Source of the DNA: Xanthobacteraceae bacterium
GTDB lineage: Bacteria > Pseudomonadota > Alphaproteobacteria > Rhizobiales > Xanthobacteraceae
Assembly (NCBI GenBank): GCA_022841625.1
Contig: JALHRD010000010.1
Span: 1 to 64,000 of the forward strand
DNA: 64,000 nucleotides
Reading direction: 5' to 3'
A program made the translations under genes and the position numbers. Within the stretch, counting starts at the first letter, position 1, and every line of letters starts with the position of its first letter. Under the pieces are notes generated by a model. It searched no databases and was not told the origin of the DNA. It saw only the letters and a program-made list of their open reading frames with translations. Below are positions 26,863 through 34,116 of the stretch, piece by piece.

Positions 26863-27762
26863 TCAGCGCGCCGCCTTCTCGCCCGCAGGCTGCTCCTTCG
26901 TCCCCAACGCATCCGCTAACCGCCGCTGAGCAGATCCAGGCGTCAGCGGCGGCTGCTGACTCGCGTGCGGCGCCCAGCCTGACAGCCATACAATCTCAAA
27001 CGTGGCGCGCACCCGGCCGTCGGCATCCGCAAAGCGCTCGCCATAAATTTCTATCATTCGCCGCAGCGTCGCGCGCCGCAGCGGCTTGCGGCTGCGTTCC
27101 AGCAACCCATTGGTTGCGCCCATGCGGCGCAGATCGTACATCAGCGCGAGCGGCGATGAATAACGCACGGTGACCCGATCGATATCGGTGACCGGCAGCG
27201 CAAAGCCCGCGCGCTGCAGCAGCGAGCCAAGCGCGCGCAGATCGGCAAACGGCGCGACCCGCGGCGAAATTCCGTCATCGATCTCGGCTTCCGCCTGCGC
27301 AAACGCCTGACGCAACTCGGTGAGCGTTTCGCCGCCGGCGAGCGCCGCCAACAGCAACCCATCCGGACGCAGCGCGCGCCTGATCTGCACCAGAGCGCCC
27401 GGCAGGTCGTTGACGAATTGCAGGGTCAGCGCCGACGCCACCAGGTCGATCGCGCCGTCCTGAAACGGCAACGCTTCTTCATCAGCCACCACCGCGAGCG
27501 GACAGTCGGGCGCGAATTTCGCCCAGGCATTGGCCGACACGATGGTTCCGACCTTACCGGTCGTCATCAGTGCGCGCGATACCACTTCGCCTGATGCGCC
27601 AAGCGCAACCGCCGTATCGAACCGCCGCATTACCGCCGACAGCCGTTCCGCGAGATCCTCGGCAACGCGCGCAATCAAGAAATCCGAGACGCCAAGCCGC
27701 TCCGCGCGCCGGCACCTGGCGCGCAGCAGCGGACGATCGAAAATGACGGGACCCGACGACAT
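26863..27762 (-). CDS. Class I SAM-dependent methyltransferase (BioC/NDUFAF5-like)
   Basis: A 299-residue methyltransferase starting MSSGPVIFDRPLLRARCRRAE, the characteristic N-terminus of the BioC/NDUFAF5-like group in alphaproteobacteria. Motif I is degenerate (TAVALGASGEVVS), then VADEEALPFQDGAIDLVASALTLQFVNDLPGALVQIRRALRPDGLLLAALAGG. The start at 27762 is chosen on that motif; extension to 27837 is possible. Divergent from comF. Substrate unknown; mitochondrial relatives hydroxylate an arginine of complex I, so its activity cannot be assumed. Confidence 0.85.
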   Translation of the reverse strand: MSSGPVIFDRPLLRARCRRAERLGVSDFLIARVAEDLAERLSAVMRRFDTAVALGASGEVVSRALMTTGKVGTIVSANAWAKFAPDCPLAVVADEEALPFQDGAIDLVASALTLQFVNDLPGALVQIRRALRPDGLLLAALAGGETLTELRQAFAQAEAEIDDGISPRVAPFADLRALGSLLQRAGFALPVTDIDRVTVRYSSPLALMYDLRRMGATNGLLERSRKPLRRATLRRMIEIYGERFADADGRVRATFEIVWLSGWAPHASQQPPLTPGSAQRRLADALGTKEQPAGEKAAR

Positions 27763-27840
27763 GTTGGCCAGCGTAGCCCGAATTGCCGCCCACCGGAACA
27801 ATGCGTTGAGGACAATGCGCCGAAGCGATAGCGTCATTCC

Positions 27841-28632
27841 ATGGAGGCGGAGCAGCCCGACACACGACCGACAGGTTTACGGCGAATGGCCGGCGCGTTG
27901 CGCACGGCTTTCAGTCTCGTCGCCGACGTGGCTTTGCCGCGGCTCTGCGCATCGTGCCGCGAACCTGTGAGCGGCGCCGGCCTGTGCCCTGCTTGCTGGG
28001 CAAAGCTGTCGTTCATCGCACCGCCTTATTGCGAGCGGCTCGGCATTCCGTTCACCTACGATCCCGGCCCCGGCATTCTTTCGATGGAGGCCATTGCCGA
28101 TCCGCCAGCCTATCACCGCGCTCGCGCCGCCGTGCGCTACGACGCCATCGCGCGTACCATCGTGCACGCCTTCAAATATGGCGACCGACTCGATCTTGCG
28201 CCCACCATGGGGCGCTGGATGGCAACCGCTGGCGCGGCGCTGCTGCGCGAGGCCGACGCATTGGTGCCAGTGCCGTTGCACTGGCGGCGGCAATGGGCGC
28301 GGCGGTTCAACCAATCGGCGCTGCTCGCCGAGACCATCGCCGCGGCGAGCGCGGTGCCGTTAACCCTGCGGGCGCTCAAACGTATCAGGGCAACGCCGCA
28401 GCAGGTCGGGCTGGCGCGGGCGGCCCGCGCACAGAACCTCCAGGGCGCCTTCCGCGTTACGCCAGAGGGCAAACCGGAGGTGGTCGGCCGACGCCTGATT
28501 TTAATCGACGATGTGCTCACCTCGGGCGCCACGATGGACGCTTGCGCGCGGGCGCTGCTACGGGCCGGTGCGGCGCAGGTCGACGCCCTGGTATTTGCCC
28601 GGGTTGTGGCGGGCGCGCGCAATCCCATATAA
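27841..28632 (+). CDS. ComF family protein
   Basis: A 263-residue protein with an N-terminal cysteine pair set (LCASCREPVSGAGLCPACW), a double CxxC zinc motif, and a C-terminal phosphoribosyltransferase fold with the PRPP loop LILIDDVLTSGATMDACARALL. ComF relatives act in DNA uptake and recombination in competent bacteria. Followed 29 bp later by grxC, a common gene order in Rhizobiales. Confidence 0.9.
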   Translation: MEAEQPDTRPTGLRRMAGALRTAFSLVADVALPRLCASCREPVSGAGLCPACWAKLSFIAPPYCERLGIPFTYDPGPGILSMEAIADPPAYHRARAAVRYDAIARTIVHAFKYGDRLDLAPTMGRWMATAGAALLREADALVPVPLHWRRQWARRFNQSALLAETIAAASAVPLTLRALKRIRATPQQVGLARAARAQNLQGAFRVTPEGKPEVVGRRLILIDDVLTSGATMDACARALLRAGAAQVDALVFARVVAGARNPI

Positions 28633-28661
28633 ACTCGGCGCAAACTGCGATTCAGGCCAAG

Positions 28662-28937
28662 ATGAGCAAAATCGAGATTTATACCACCCGCTATTGCCCC
28701 TATTGCAGTTCGGCCAAGGCGCTGCTTACGCGCAAGCAAGTGCAATTCACCGAAATCGATGTCAGCGGCGATTCGGCCATTCGCGCGGCCATGGTCGAAC
28801 GCGCCGGCGGCCGCATGACCGTGCCGCAGATTTTCATCGGCGACACGCATGTCGGCGGCAGCGACGAACTGCATGATCTGGAGCGTGCCGGCAAACTCGA
28901 CGCGCTGTTGGAAAAAACCAAAGGACAGGCAGCATGA
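28662..28937 (+). CDS. grxC: Glutaredoxin 3
   Basis: A 91-residue dithiol glutaredoxin with the active site C12-PY-C15 (TTRYCPYCSSAKALL), the glutathione-binding TVPQIFIGDTHVGGSDEL. It reduces disulphides with glutathione in the cytosol. ATG at 28662. Its stop overlaps the nitrilase start as ATGA, so the two are coupled. Confidence 0.95.
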   Translation: MSKIEIYTTRYCPYCSSAKALLTRKQVQFTEIDVSGDSAIRAAMVERAGGRMTVPQIFIGDTHVGGSDELHDLERAGKLDALLEKTKGQAA

Positions 28938-29800
28938 CCTTCACCGTCGGCCTCGTGCAGATGCGCTCAGGGCTCGATCCTGCGCGCAATCTCGATGCCG
29001 CCGCGGCCTTGATTGCGCAGGCCAAGGCCAACGGCGCCGACTATGTGCAGACGCCGGAAATGACCAACATCGTGGCCAACAAGCGCGACGCGATGCTGGC
29101 CGCGGTCGCGCCGGAGGAATCCGATGCGAGCCTGGCAGCATTCCGCGATCTGGCGCGCAGGCATGCGATCCATCTGCACATCGGCTCGCTCGCCATCAAG
29201 ATTTCACCCGACCGCGCCGCCAACCGCTCATTTGTAATCAATCCGCAAGGCGAGATCGTCGCTCGCTACGATAAAATTCACATGTTCGATGTCGATCTCG
29301 CGGGTGGCGAAAGCTATCGCGAGTCGCGCAGCTACCGACCGGGCGAGCAGGCGGCGCTGGCCGATCTACCCTGGGGGCGGCTTGGCCTGACGATCTGTTA
29401 CGACGTGCGCTTTCCGACGCTGCACCGGGCGCTGGCCGAGGCCGGGGCGTCGTTTATCGCCAGCCCGGCGGCCTTCACCAAGCAGACCGGCGAAGCGCAT
29501 TGGCACATCCTTTTGCGCGCGCGCGCCATCGAAACCACCTGCTTCGTCCTGGCGGCGGCGCAAGGCGGCCGCCACGAGGACGGCCGCGACACATTCGGCC
29601 ATTCACTGGTCATTGACCCTTGGGGGCGTATCCTGGCCGAGGGCGGCACCGAACCGAGCGTGGTAATGGCCAAGATCGATCCCGCTGAAGTGGCAACCGT
29701 CCGGTCGCGGATTCCCTCGCTACAGCACGGCCGGCGTTTTGAGATGGTCGAACCCACGGCAAAGCCGACAGCGTTGCACGCGGTCGGAGGCACCGGATGA
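28934..29800 (+). CDS. Carbon-nitrogen hydrolase (nitrilase superfamily, Nit1-like)
   Basis: A 288-residue hydrolase with the Glu-Lys-Cys triad: E42 (VQTPEMTN), K114 (RYDKIHMFDV), C155 (GLTICYDVRFPTLHR). The RYDKIHMFD and CYDVRFP blocks match the Nit1/NitFhit deaminated-glutathione amidase group, which repairs dGSH; that assignment is by similarity and fits the grxC neighbour. It overlaps the preceding grxC and the following DUF1178 gene, each by 4 bp. Confidence 0.9.
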   Translation: MTFTVGLVQMRSGLDPARNLDAAAALIAQAKANGADYVQTPEMTNIVANKRDAMLAAVAPEESDASLAAFRDLARRHAIHLHIGSLAIKISPDRAANRSFVINPQGEIVARYDKIHMFDVDLAGGESYRESRSYRPGEQAALADLPWGRLGLTICYDVRFPTLHRALAEAGASFIASPAAFTKQTGEAHWHILLRARAIETTCFVLAAAQGGRHEDGRDTFGHSLVIDPWGRILAEGGTEPSVVMAKIDPAEVATVRSRIPSLQHGRRFEMVEPTAKPTALHAVGGTG

Positions 29801-30288
29801 TTCGTTACGCTTTGGCGTGCGCGAAGGGCCATACCTTCGAAAGCTGGTTTCAGAATTCCGCCGCCTACGACAAGCAGGCGAAGCGCGGGCTGGTCGAATG
29901 CCCGACCTGCGGCAGCAGCAAGGTTGAAAAAGCGCTGATGGCGCCGAAGCTCGCTGGCACCAAGAAGCGCGCCAGCCCGGCATTGTCCGCATCGACGCCG
30001 GTCACCCCGGATGCCGTTCCGGCCACCGTCGAAGCGCCGGCGCCGGTCGCGATGATATCGCCGCAAGAGCGCGAGTTCCGAACCAAGCTCAAGGAGCTGC
30101 GCGACCACCTGACCAAGAATGCCGACAATGTCGGCCAGAAGTTCCCCGAGGAAGCCCGCAAGATGCACTATGGCGAGAGCGAGCACCGCTCGATCTATGG
30201 CGAAGCCTCGCCGCGGGAAGCCAAGGAACTGTACGAAGAGGGCATCGAATTCCACCCGCTGCCGGTGCTGCCCGACGAGCGGAATTAA
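29797..30288 (+). CDS. DUF1178 family protein
   Basis: A 163-residue protein of family DUF1178. An N-terminal module (MIRYALACAKGHTFESWFQNSAAYDKQ) includes Cys8, the CPTC pair at about residues 43-46 and a KVEKALMAP motif, suggesting metal binding. The middle is Ala/Pro-rich linker; the C-terminus (KMHYGESEHRSIYGEASPREAKELYEEGIEFHPLP) is strongly conserved in the family. Function unknown. Coupled to the nitrilase gene by ATGA overlap; its stop overlaps the convergent EamA stop. Confidence 0.9.
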   Translation: MIRYALACAKGHTFESWFQNSAAYDKQAKRGLVECPTCGSSKVEKALMAPKLAGTKKRASPALSASTPVTPDAVPATVEAPAPVAMISPQEREFRTKLKELRDHLTKNADNVGQKFPEEARKMHYGESEHRSIYGEASPREAKELYEEGIEFHPLPVLPDERN

Positions 30289-31187
30289 TACACCCACAAC
30301 AGCGCTGCGACCCCGATAACGATCAGCACAATGCCGACGCCCTCGCGCGGCGTGGTGGTCTGCTTGAACACCCACACCGAGATCGCCTGCGCGAACAAGA
30401 CTTCGACCAAGGCCAGCGTGCGCACGCTCGCAGCGCTGGCGAGCGCGAAGGCCAAAAACCAGAACTGCGAGGCGAACGCGCCAAGGAAGCCCGCCAGCAG
30501 CGACGGCCGCCAGTGCCGCACAATTGCCGCCAGCACGCCTGGCTCGCGCAGCCACAACCACACCGACAGCGCTACGCATTGAATGACCAGGCCCAGCGCG
30601 AGCGTGAAGGTCGCCGCCATGACAAAGCTCGGATGGCCGAGACTCAGGATCGCGCCGCGATAACCCACCGCCGACAGCGCAAACATGCCGGCAGCGGCGA
30701 GGCCGAGCAGCGTCGCCTTGGCGCTAAACGCGGTGCCCGGCTTGAGCGCCATTGCAACCACGCCGATGGTGGCGATCAGGATCGCGACGCTGATCGGCAG
30801 TGTGAGCACGTCGCCGAGCAGAATGAGCCCGAACAATGCAGCCAGCACCGGCTCGGTCTTGATATAGGCATAGACCACCACAAAGGAACGCTCGCTCATG
30901 GCGGCGAGCATCAGTGCGGTGGCGGCGATCTGCGCGATGGCACCTTGCACGATCCAGAGCCAGTAGCCGGCCGGTGGGCGCGGCAGCGCAGCATCGGTTG
31001 CGAGTGCGACCGCGCCCAAAAACACCAGCGCAAACGGCAGCCCAAACAAGAACCGCACATGGGTCGCACCGCCAGTGCCGAGCGTCGCGGCGAGCTCGCG
31101 CTGCGTTGCGTTGCGGACGGTTTGGGCGGCGGCGGCGACGATGGTAAACAGCGCCCAGAGCCAGGAGGAGTCGAGCATGGTGCTCAT
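30285..31187 (-). CDS. EamA/DMT-family permease
   Basis: A 300-residue protein with ten predicted hydrophobic helices in two EamA repeats (ALMLAAMSERSFVVVYAYIKTEPVLAALFG near the middle of the first; LALVEVLFAQAISVWVFKQTT in the second). Members of the drug/metabolite transporter superfamily export or import small metabolites; the substrate cannot be deduced. Start at 31187 or 31178. Convergent with DUF1178; the palindromic element at 31198 lies just upstream. Confidence 0.88.
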   Translation of the reverse strand: MSTMLDSSWLWALFTIVAAAAQTVRNATQRELAATLGTGGATHVRFLFGLPFALVFLGAVALATDAALPRPPAGYWLWIVQGAIAQIAATALMLAAMSERSFVVVYAYIKTEPVLAALFGLILLGDVLTLPISVAILIATIGVVAMALKPGTAFSAKATLLGLAAAGMFALSAVGYRGAILSLGHPSFVMAATFTLALGLVIQCVALSVWLWLREPGVLAAIVRHWRPSLLAGFLGAFASQFWFLAFALASAASVRTLALVEVLFAQAISVWVFKQTTTPREGVGIVLIVIGVAALLWVY

Positions 31188-31197
31188 GTTGTATTCG

Positions 31198-31257
31198 TCA
31201 TGGCCGGGCTTGTCCCGCGCGTTGCGGCCAGCCGCGTGCTTCCAAGGCCGGTCATGA
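31198..31257. repeat. Palindromic intergenic element
   Basis: TCATGGCCGGGCTTGTCCCG at the left and CCGGTCATGA at the right; the outer 10 bases are inverted with one mismatch. It resembles the GTCATGGCCGGGCTTGTCC dispersed repeat known from Bradyrhizobium-like genomes. It lies between the EamA and ubiG genes. Confidence 0.6.
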
Positions 31258-31266
31258 CCTAAGACT

Positions 31267-32022
31267 CTACGGCGCCTTCTCCGCGGTCACCACGTAGTTC
31301 ACATCCATGTCGGTCGAAATCTGCCAGCGGTCGGCAATCAGATTGTAGACCACGCCGGTTTCGTCGACGACCTTGAGCCCGTGCCGTTCCAACGTGGCTT
31401 CAAGTTCGTTGGGCGTCACAAACTTGTCCCACTGATGGGTGCCGCGCGGCAACCAGCCCAGCACATATTCCGCCCCCACGATCGCAAGCGCGAAACTCTT
31501 GAAGGTGCGGTTGAGGGTGGCCACGATCATCATGCCGCCCGGCTTGACCATTTCCGCGCAACGCTTGACGAACAGCGACAGGTCCGCGACATGCTCGACT
31601 ACCTCCATGGCAAGCACGATGTCGAAGCGCTCGCCGGCGTCCGCCAGCGCTTCCGCGGTGCCGACGCGGTAGTCGATCGCGAGTCCGCTTTGGGCCGCGT
31701 GCTGCTGCGCCACCGCGATATTGGCCGCCGCCGGATCGGCCCCCACCACCGCCGCGCCAAGCCGCGCCAATGGCTCGCTTAGAAGGCCGCCGCCGCAGCC
31801 GATATCGAGAAGGCGCAGCCCCGCCAGGCTGTCCAGCCGCTTGGGATCGCGGCCAAACCGGCGGCAGGCCGCCTCCTTGATCAAGCCAAGCCGGACCGGA
31901 TTGAACTTGTGCAAGACGCCCATCTTGCCGCGCGGATCCCACCAGGTCGCGGCCAGCCGCTCGAAGCGCGCGACCTCAGCGGCATCAACGGTCGGACTGT
32001 CCGGCATCGTCGGTGCGCTCAT
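31267..32022 (-). CDS. ubiG: Ubiquinone biosynthesis O-methyltransferase UbiG
   Basis: A 251-residue SAM methyltransferase: [29 protein letters not shown] is the UbiG N-terminus, motif I is [20 protein letters not shown], then [16 protein letters not shown] and [31 protein letters not shown]. It performs both O-methylations of ubiquinone synthesis at the membrane periphery. GAGG lies upstream. Divergent from lysC, an arrangement typical for Rhizobiales. Confidence 0.96.
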   Translation of the reverse strand: MSAPTMPDSPTVDAAEVARFERLAATWWDPRGKMGVLHKFNPVRLGLIKEAACRRFGRDPKRLDSLAGLRLLDIGCGGGLLSEPLARLGAAVVGADPAAANIAVAQQHAAQSGLAIDYRVGTAEALADAGERFDIVLAMEVVEHVADLSLFVKRCAEMVKPGGMMIVATLNRTFKSFALAIVGAEYVLGWLPRGTHQWDKFVTPNELEATLERHGLKVVDETGVVYNLIADRWQISTDMDVNYVVTAEKAP

Positions 32023-32205
32023 CCAGGCCTCGCTCGTGTCCCAATGCCCAACTTCTTAAGAGCTCGCCGCAGTTCGTTTACCAGGTCCACCGGGGCGCAG
32101 TTGCGGCTCCCCGCCCCCGCCGCTATCTATACGCGCCTTTTGGCGCGGCGGCTTGCGGCAAATTCCTGCGGCTGGCGGCGTCGATGCCCTAACTCTTGGT
32201 CCCCT

Positions 32206-33459
32206 ATGGCCCGCCTGGTCATGAAATTCGGCGGAACGTCGGTCGCCGATCTCGACCGCATCCGCAATGTTGCGCAGCACGTCAAGCGCGAGGTCGACGC
32301 TGGCCATGAGGTCGCCGTCGTGGTCTCCGCCATGTCGGGCAAGACCAACGAATTGGTTGGCTGGTGCAAGGAGGCCGCCGCCCTGCATGACGCCCGCGAA
32401 TACGACGCGGTGGTCGCCTCGGGCGAGCAGGTTACCGCCGGGCTGCTGGCAATCGTCTTGGAAGGAATCGGCGTCAACGCCCGTTCCTGGCAGGGTTGGC
32501 AGCTCCCGATTACCACCTCCAACGCCCATGGCGCGGCGCGCATTCTTTCGATCAATGGCGATGAACTGATCAAGCGCTTCAAGGAACGCGGCGAGGTCGC
32601 AGTCATTGCCGGCTTCCAAGGCGTTCACAAGGACACCGGCCGCATCACCACGCTCGGCCGCGGCGGCTCGGATACATCGGCGGTCGCGGTGGCGGCGGCG
32701 ATCCAGGCCAGCCGCTGCGACATCTACACCGATGTCGACGGCGTCTACACCACCGACCCACGCATGGTGCCGCGCGCCCGGCGCCTGCCCAAGATCGCCT
32801 ATGAGGAAATGCTGGAATTCGCCTCACTCGGCGCCAAGGTGCTGCAAGTGCGCTCGGTCGAGTTGGGCATGGTGCACAATGTCCGCATCTTTGTTCGCTC
32901 AAGTTTCGATAAACCCGGCGACATCGATCCGCATGCGGAGCCGCCCGGAACCCTGATTTGCGGTGAGGAGGAGATCGTGGAACAGCAGGTCGTCACTGGC
33001 ATCGCCTTCTCCAAGGATGAGGCCCAAATCTCGCTGCGGCGCATCGCCGACAAGCCTGGCGTCGCCGCCGCGATCTTCGGCCCGCTGGCCGACGCCAGCA
33101 TCAATGTCGACATGATCGTGCAGAACGTGTCCGGCGACGGCCAGACCACCGACCTGACCTTCACCGTGCCGGCCGCCGACTACGAGCGGGCCGCCGACGT
33201 GCTCGCCAAGGCGCGCAAAGCGGTCGGCTATGAACGCCTCGACGGCGCAACCGACGTCGCCAAGGTGTCGGTGATCGGGGTCGGCATGCGCAGCCATGCT
33301 GGCGTTGCGGCGCGCGCATTCAAGGCGCTGGCCGAACGTAAGATCAACATCCGCGCCATCACCACCTCGGAGATCAAATTCTCGCTGCTGATCGACGCCG
33401 AATACACCGAACTCGCGGTGCGGACGCTGCACAGCCTCTACGAACTCGATAAAGGCTAG
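32206..33459 (+). CDS. lysC: Aspartate kinase
   Basis: A 417-residue aspartokinase starting MARLVMKFGGTSVADLDR, the catalytic KFGGTSV signature. Later GGSDTSAVAVAAAIQASRCDIYTDVDGVYTTDPR forms the active site. Two ACT domains at the C-terminus (about 265-415) bind Lys/Thr for feedback control. ATG at 32206 is chosen; upstream frame is noncoding. It starts the Lys/Met/Thr pathway. The TAG stop coincides with the edge of palindromic repeat copy C. Confidence 0.97.
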   Translation: MARLVMKFGGTSVADLDRIRNVAQHVKREVDAGHEVAVVVSAMSGKTNELVGWCKEAAALHDAREYDAVVASGEQVTAGLLAIVLEGIGVNARSWQGWQLPITTSNAHGAARILSINGDELIKRFKERGEVAVIAGFQGVHKDTGRITTLGRGGSDTSAVAVAAAIQASRCDIYTDVDGVYTTDPRMVPRARRLPKIAYEEMLEFASLGAKVLQVRSVELGMVHNVRIFVRSSFDKPGDIDPHAEPPGTLICGEEEIVEQQVVTGIAFSKDEAQISLRRIADKPGVAAAIFGPLADASINVDMIVQNVSGDGQTTDLTFTVPAADYERAADVLAKARKAVGYERLDGATDVAKVSVIGVGMRSHAGVAARAFKALAERKINIRAITTSEIKFSLLIDAEYTELAVRTLHSLYELDKG

Positions 33460-33532
33460 TGGAGTGGATTTGACATTCGCTACCCACCTGGCAGCGAGCA
33501 AGCGATGCGAATGTCAAATCCAAAACTCCACT
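33458..33532. repeat. Dispersed palindromic repeat, copy C
   Basis: A 75-bp near-palindrome starting AGTGGAGTGGATTTGACATT and ending AATCCAAAACTCCACT, loop TACCCACCTGGCAGCG between CATTCGC and GCGAATG. CTAG occurs at both junctions. Both arms are of the 'AGTGGAGTGGATTTGACATTCGC' type, so this looks like a parental form of hybrid copies A and B. Its left TAG is the lysC stop. Confidence 0.9.
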
Positions 33533-33547
33533 AGCAGCCTATCCTTG

Positions 33548-33676
33548 CTAGTGGTCCTTTGATTCTAACATTCGCAAAACCGCTCGCGGAAATGGGATGC
33601 GAATGTTAGAATTGGACCACTCGGGCCGCGAGAAATATCGCTTGCGCTCTTCCAGAGTCCAGAAGTCGCCGATCAT
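33548..33676 (-). CDS. Small ORF terminated in a repeat (42 codons)
   Basis: A 42-codon frame (MIGDFWTLEERKRYFSRP) whose ATG overlaps the stop of the upstream small secreted-protein gene as ATGA, the pattern of translationally coupled genes. Only residues 1-18 are unique: from residue 19 on, the frame is palindromic repeat copy D, which also supplies the TAG. It could be the surviving N-terminus of a gene cut by the repeat, or a chance frame. Not recognised. Confidence 0.35.
   Translation of the reverse strand: MIGDFWTLEERKRYFSRPEWSNSNIRIPFPRAVLRMLESKDH
33550..33621. repeat. Dispersed palindromic repeat, copy D
   Basis: A 72-bp near-palindrome starting AGTGGTCCTTTGATTCTAAC and ending GTTAGAATTGGACCACT, loop AAAACCGCTCGCGGAAATGG. 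Both arms are of the 'AGTGGTCC-GATTCTAACATTCGC' type, so this is the second parental form. It lies 17 bp from copy C, with CTAG at the left junction. Confidence 0.9.
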
Positions 33677-33888
33677 TCTTTGGCTCCTGCCGTCTGGCGG
33701 CGGTGAGCGATAGAGCGCTCTGTCAATATCGGGCCATGTCCCTTCGGATTCGCGGGCGGCGCCGCACGTGGCGCACCGCCCGAATTCAGTCGAGGGTCGA
33801 TTGGCATTTCGGGCTTGCCGCCGGATTGCGCCGACGCCTGGTGCAGCGCGAATGTGGCAACCACCGCTGTCAACAAGACTATCCGCAT
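33673..33888 (-). CDS. Small secreted hypothetical protein
   Basis: A 71-residue protein with a clear signal peptide (MRIVLLTAVVATFALHQASA) and a Pro/Ala/Gly-rich mature part (GGKPEMPIDPRLNSGGAPRA). ATG at 33888 is preferred to an in-frame 33918 codon. Codon use is ordinary for the window. Not recognised; similar low-complexity exported proteins are common in this lineage. It is divergent from ptsP and coupled to the 42-codon frame downstream. Confidence 0.5.
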   Translation of the reverse strand: MRIVLLTAVVATFALHQASAQSGGKPEMPIDPRLNSGGAPRAAPPANPKGHGPILTERSIAHRRQTAGAKE

Positions 33889-34074
33889 GGGTACCCGCCC
33901 TTGCGTCGCGCCGGCCAAAATGCCGAAAAATCATGCCTTTGCGATGGCGAGGGGATAGGGCGGCCTTTCCGTCACTCCTGGCTTGCGATTTGCATGCCGC
34001 ATTCGCTATAGGCCTTAGTTGCGACGCGTTCGCGGGTGACCGGCCCCGCGGGTGCGGTTTCCTGACCGAGTAGC

Positions 34075-34095
34075 GCCGGAGCCTCCCGCTCCGGC
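34075..34095 (+). promoter_or_regulatory. Hairpin in the ptsP leader
   Basis: Perfect 7-bp stem GCCGGAG/CTCCGGC with a 7-nt loop, ending 21 bp before the ptsP start and followed by CCCGAGGATC carrying the ribosome-binding site. It could tune translation; no ligand or regulator is implied. Confidence 0.35.
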
Positions 34096-34116
34096 CAAGC
34101 CCCCGAGGATCACGCC

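Noticed and set aside
33458-33621. CRISPR array
   Set aside because: Only two palindromes with different loops and no regular spacers; they are dispersed elements also found at 11362 and 18606.
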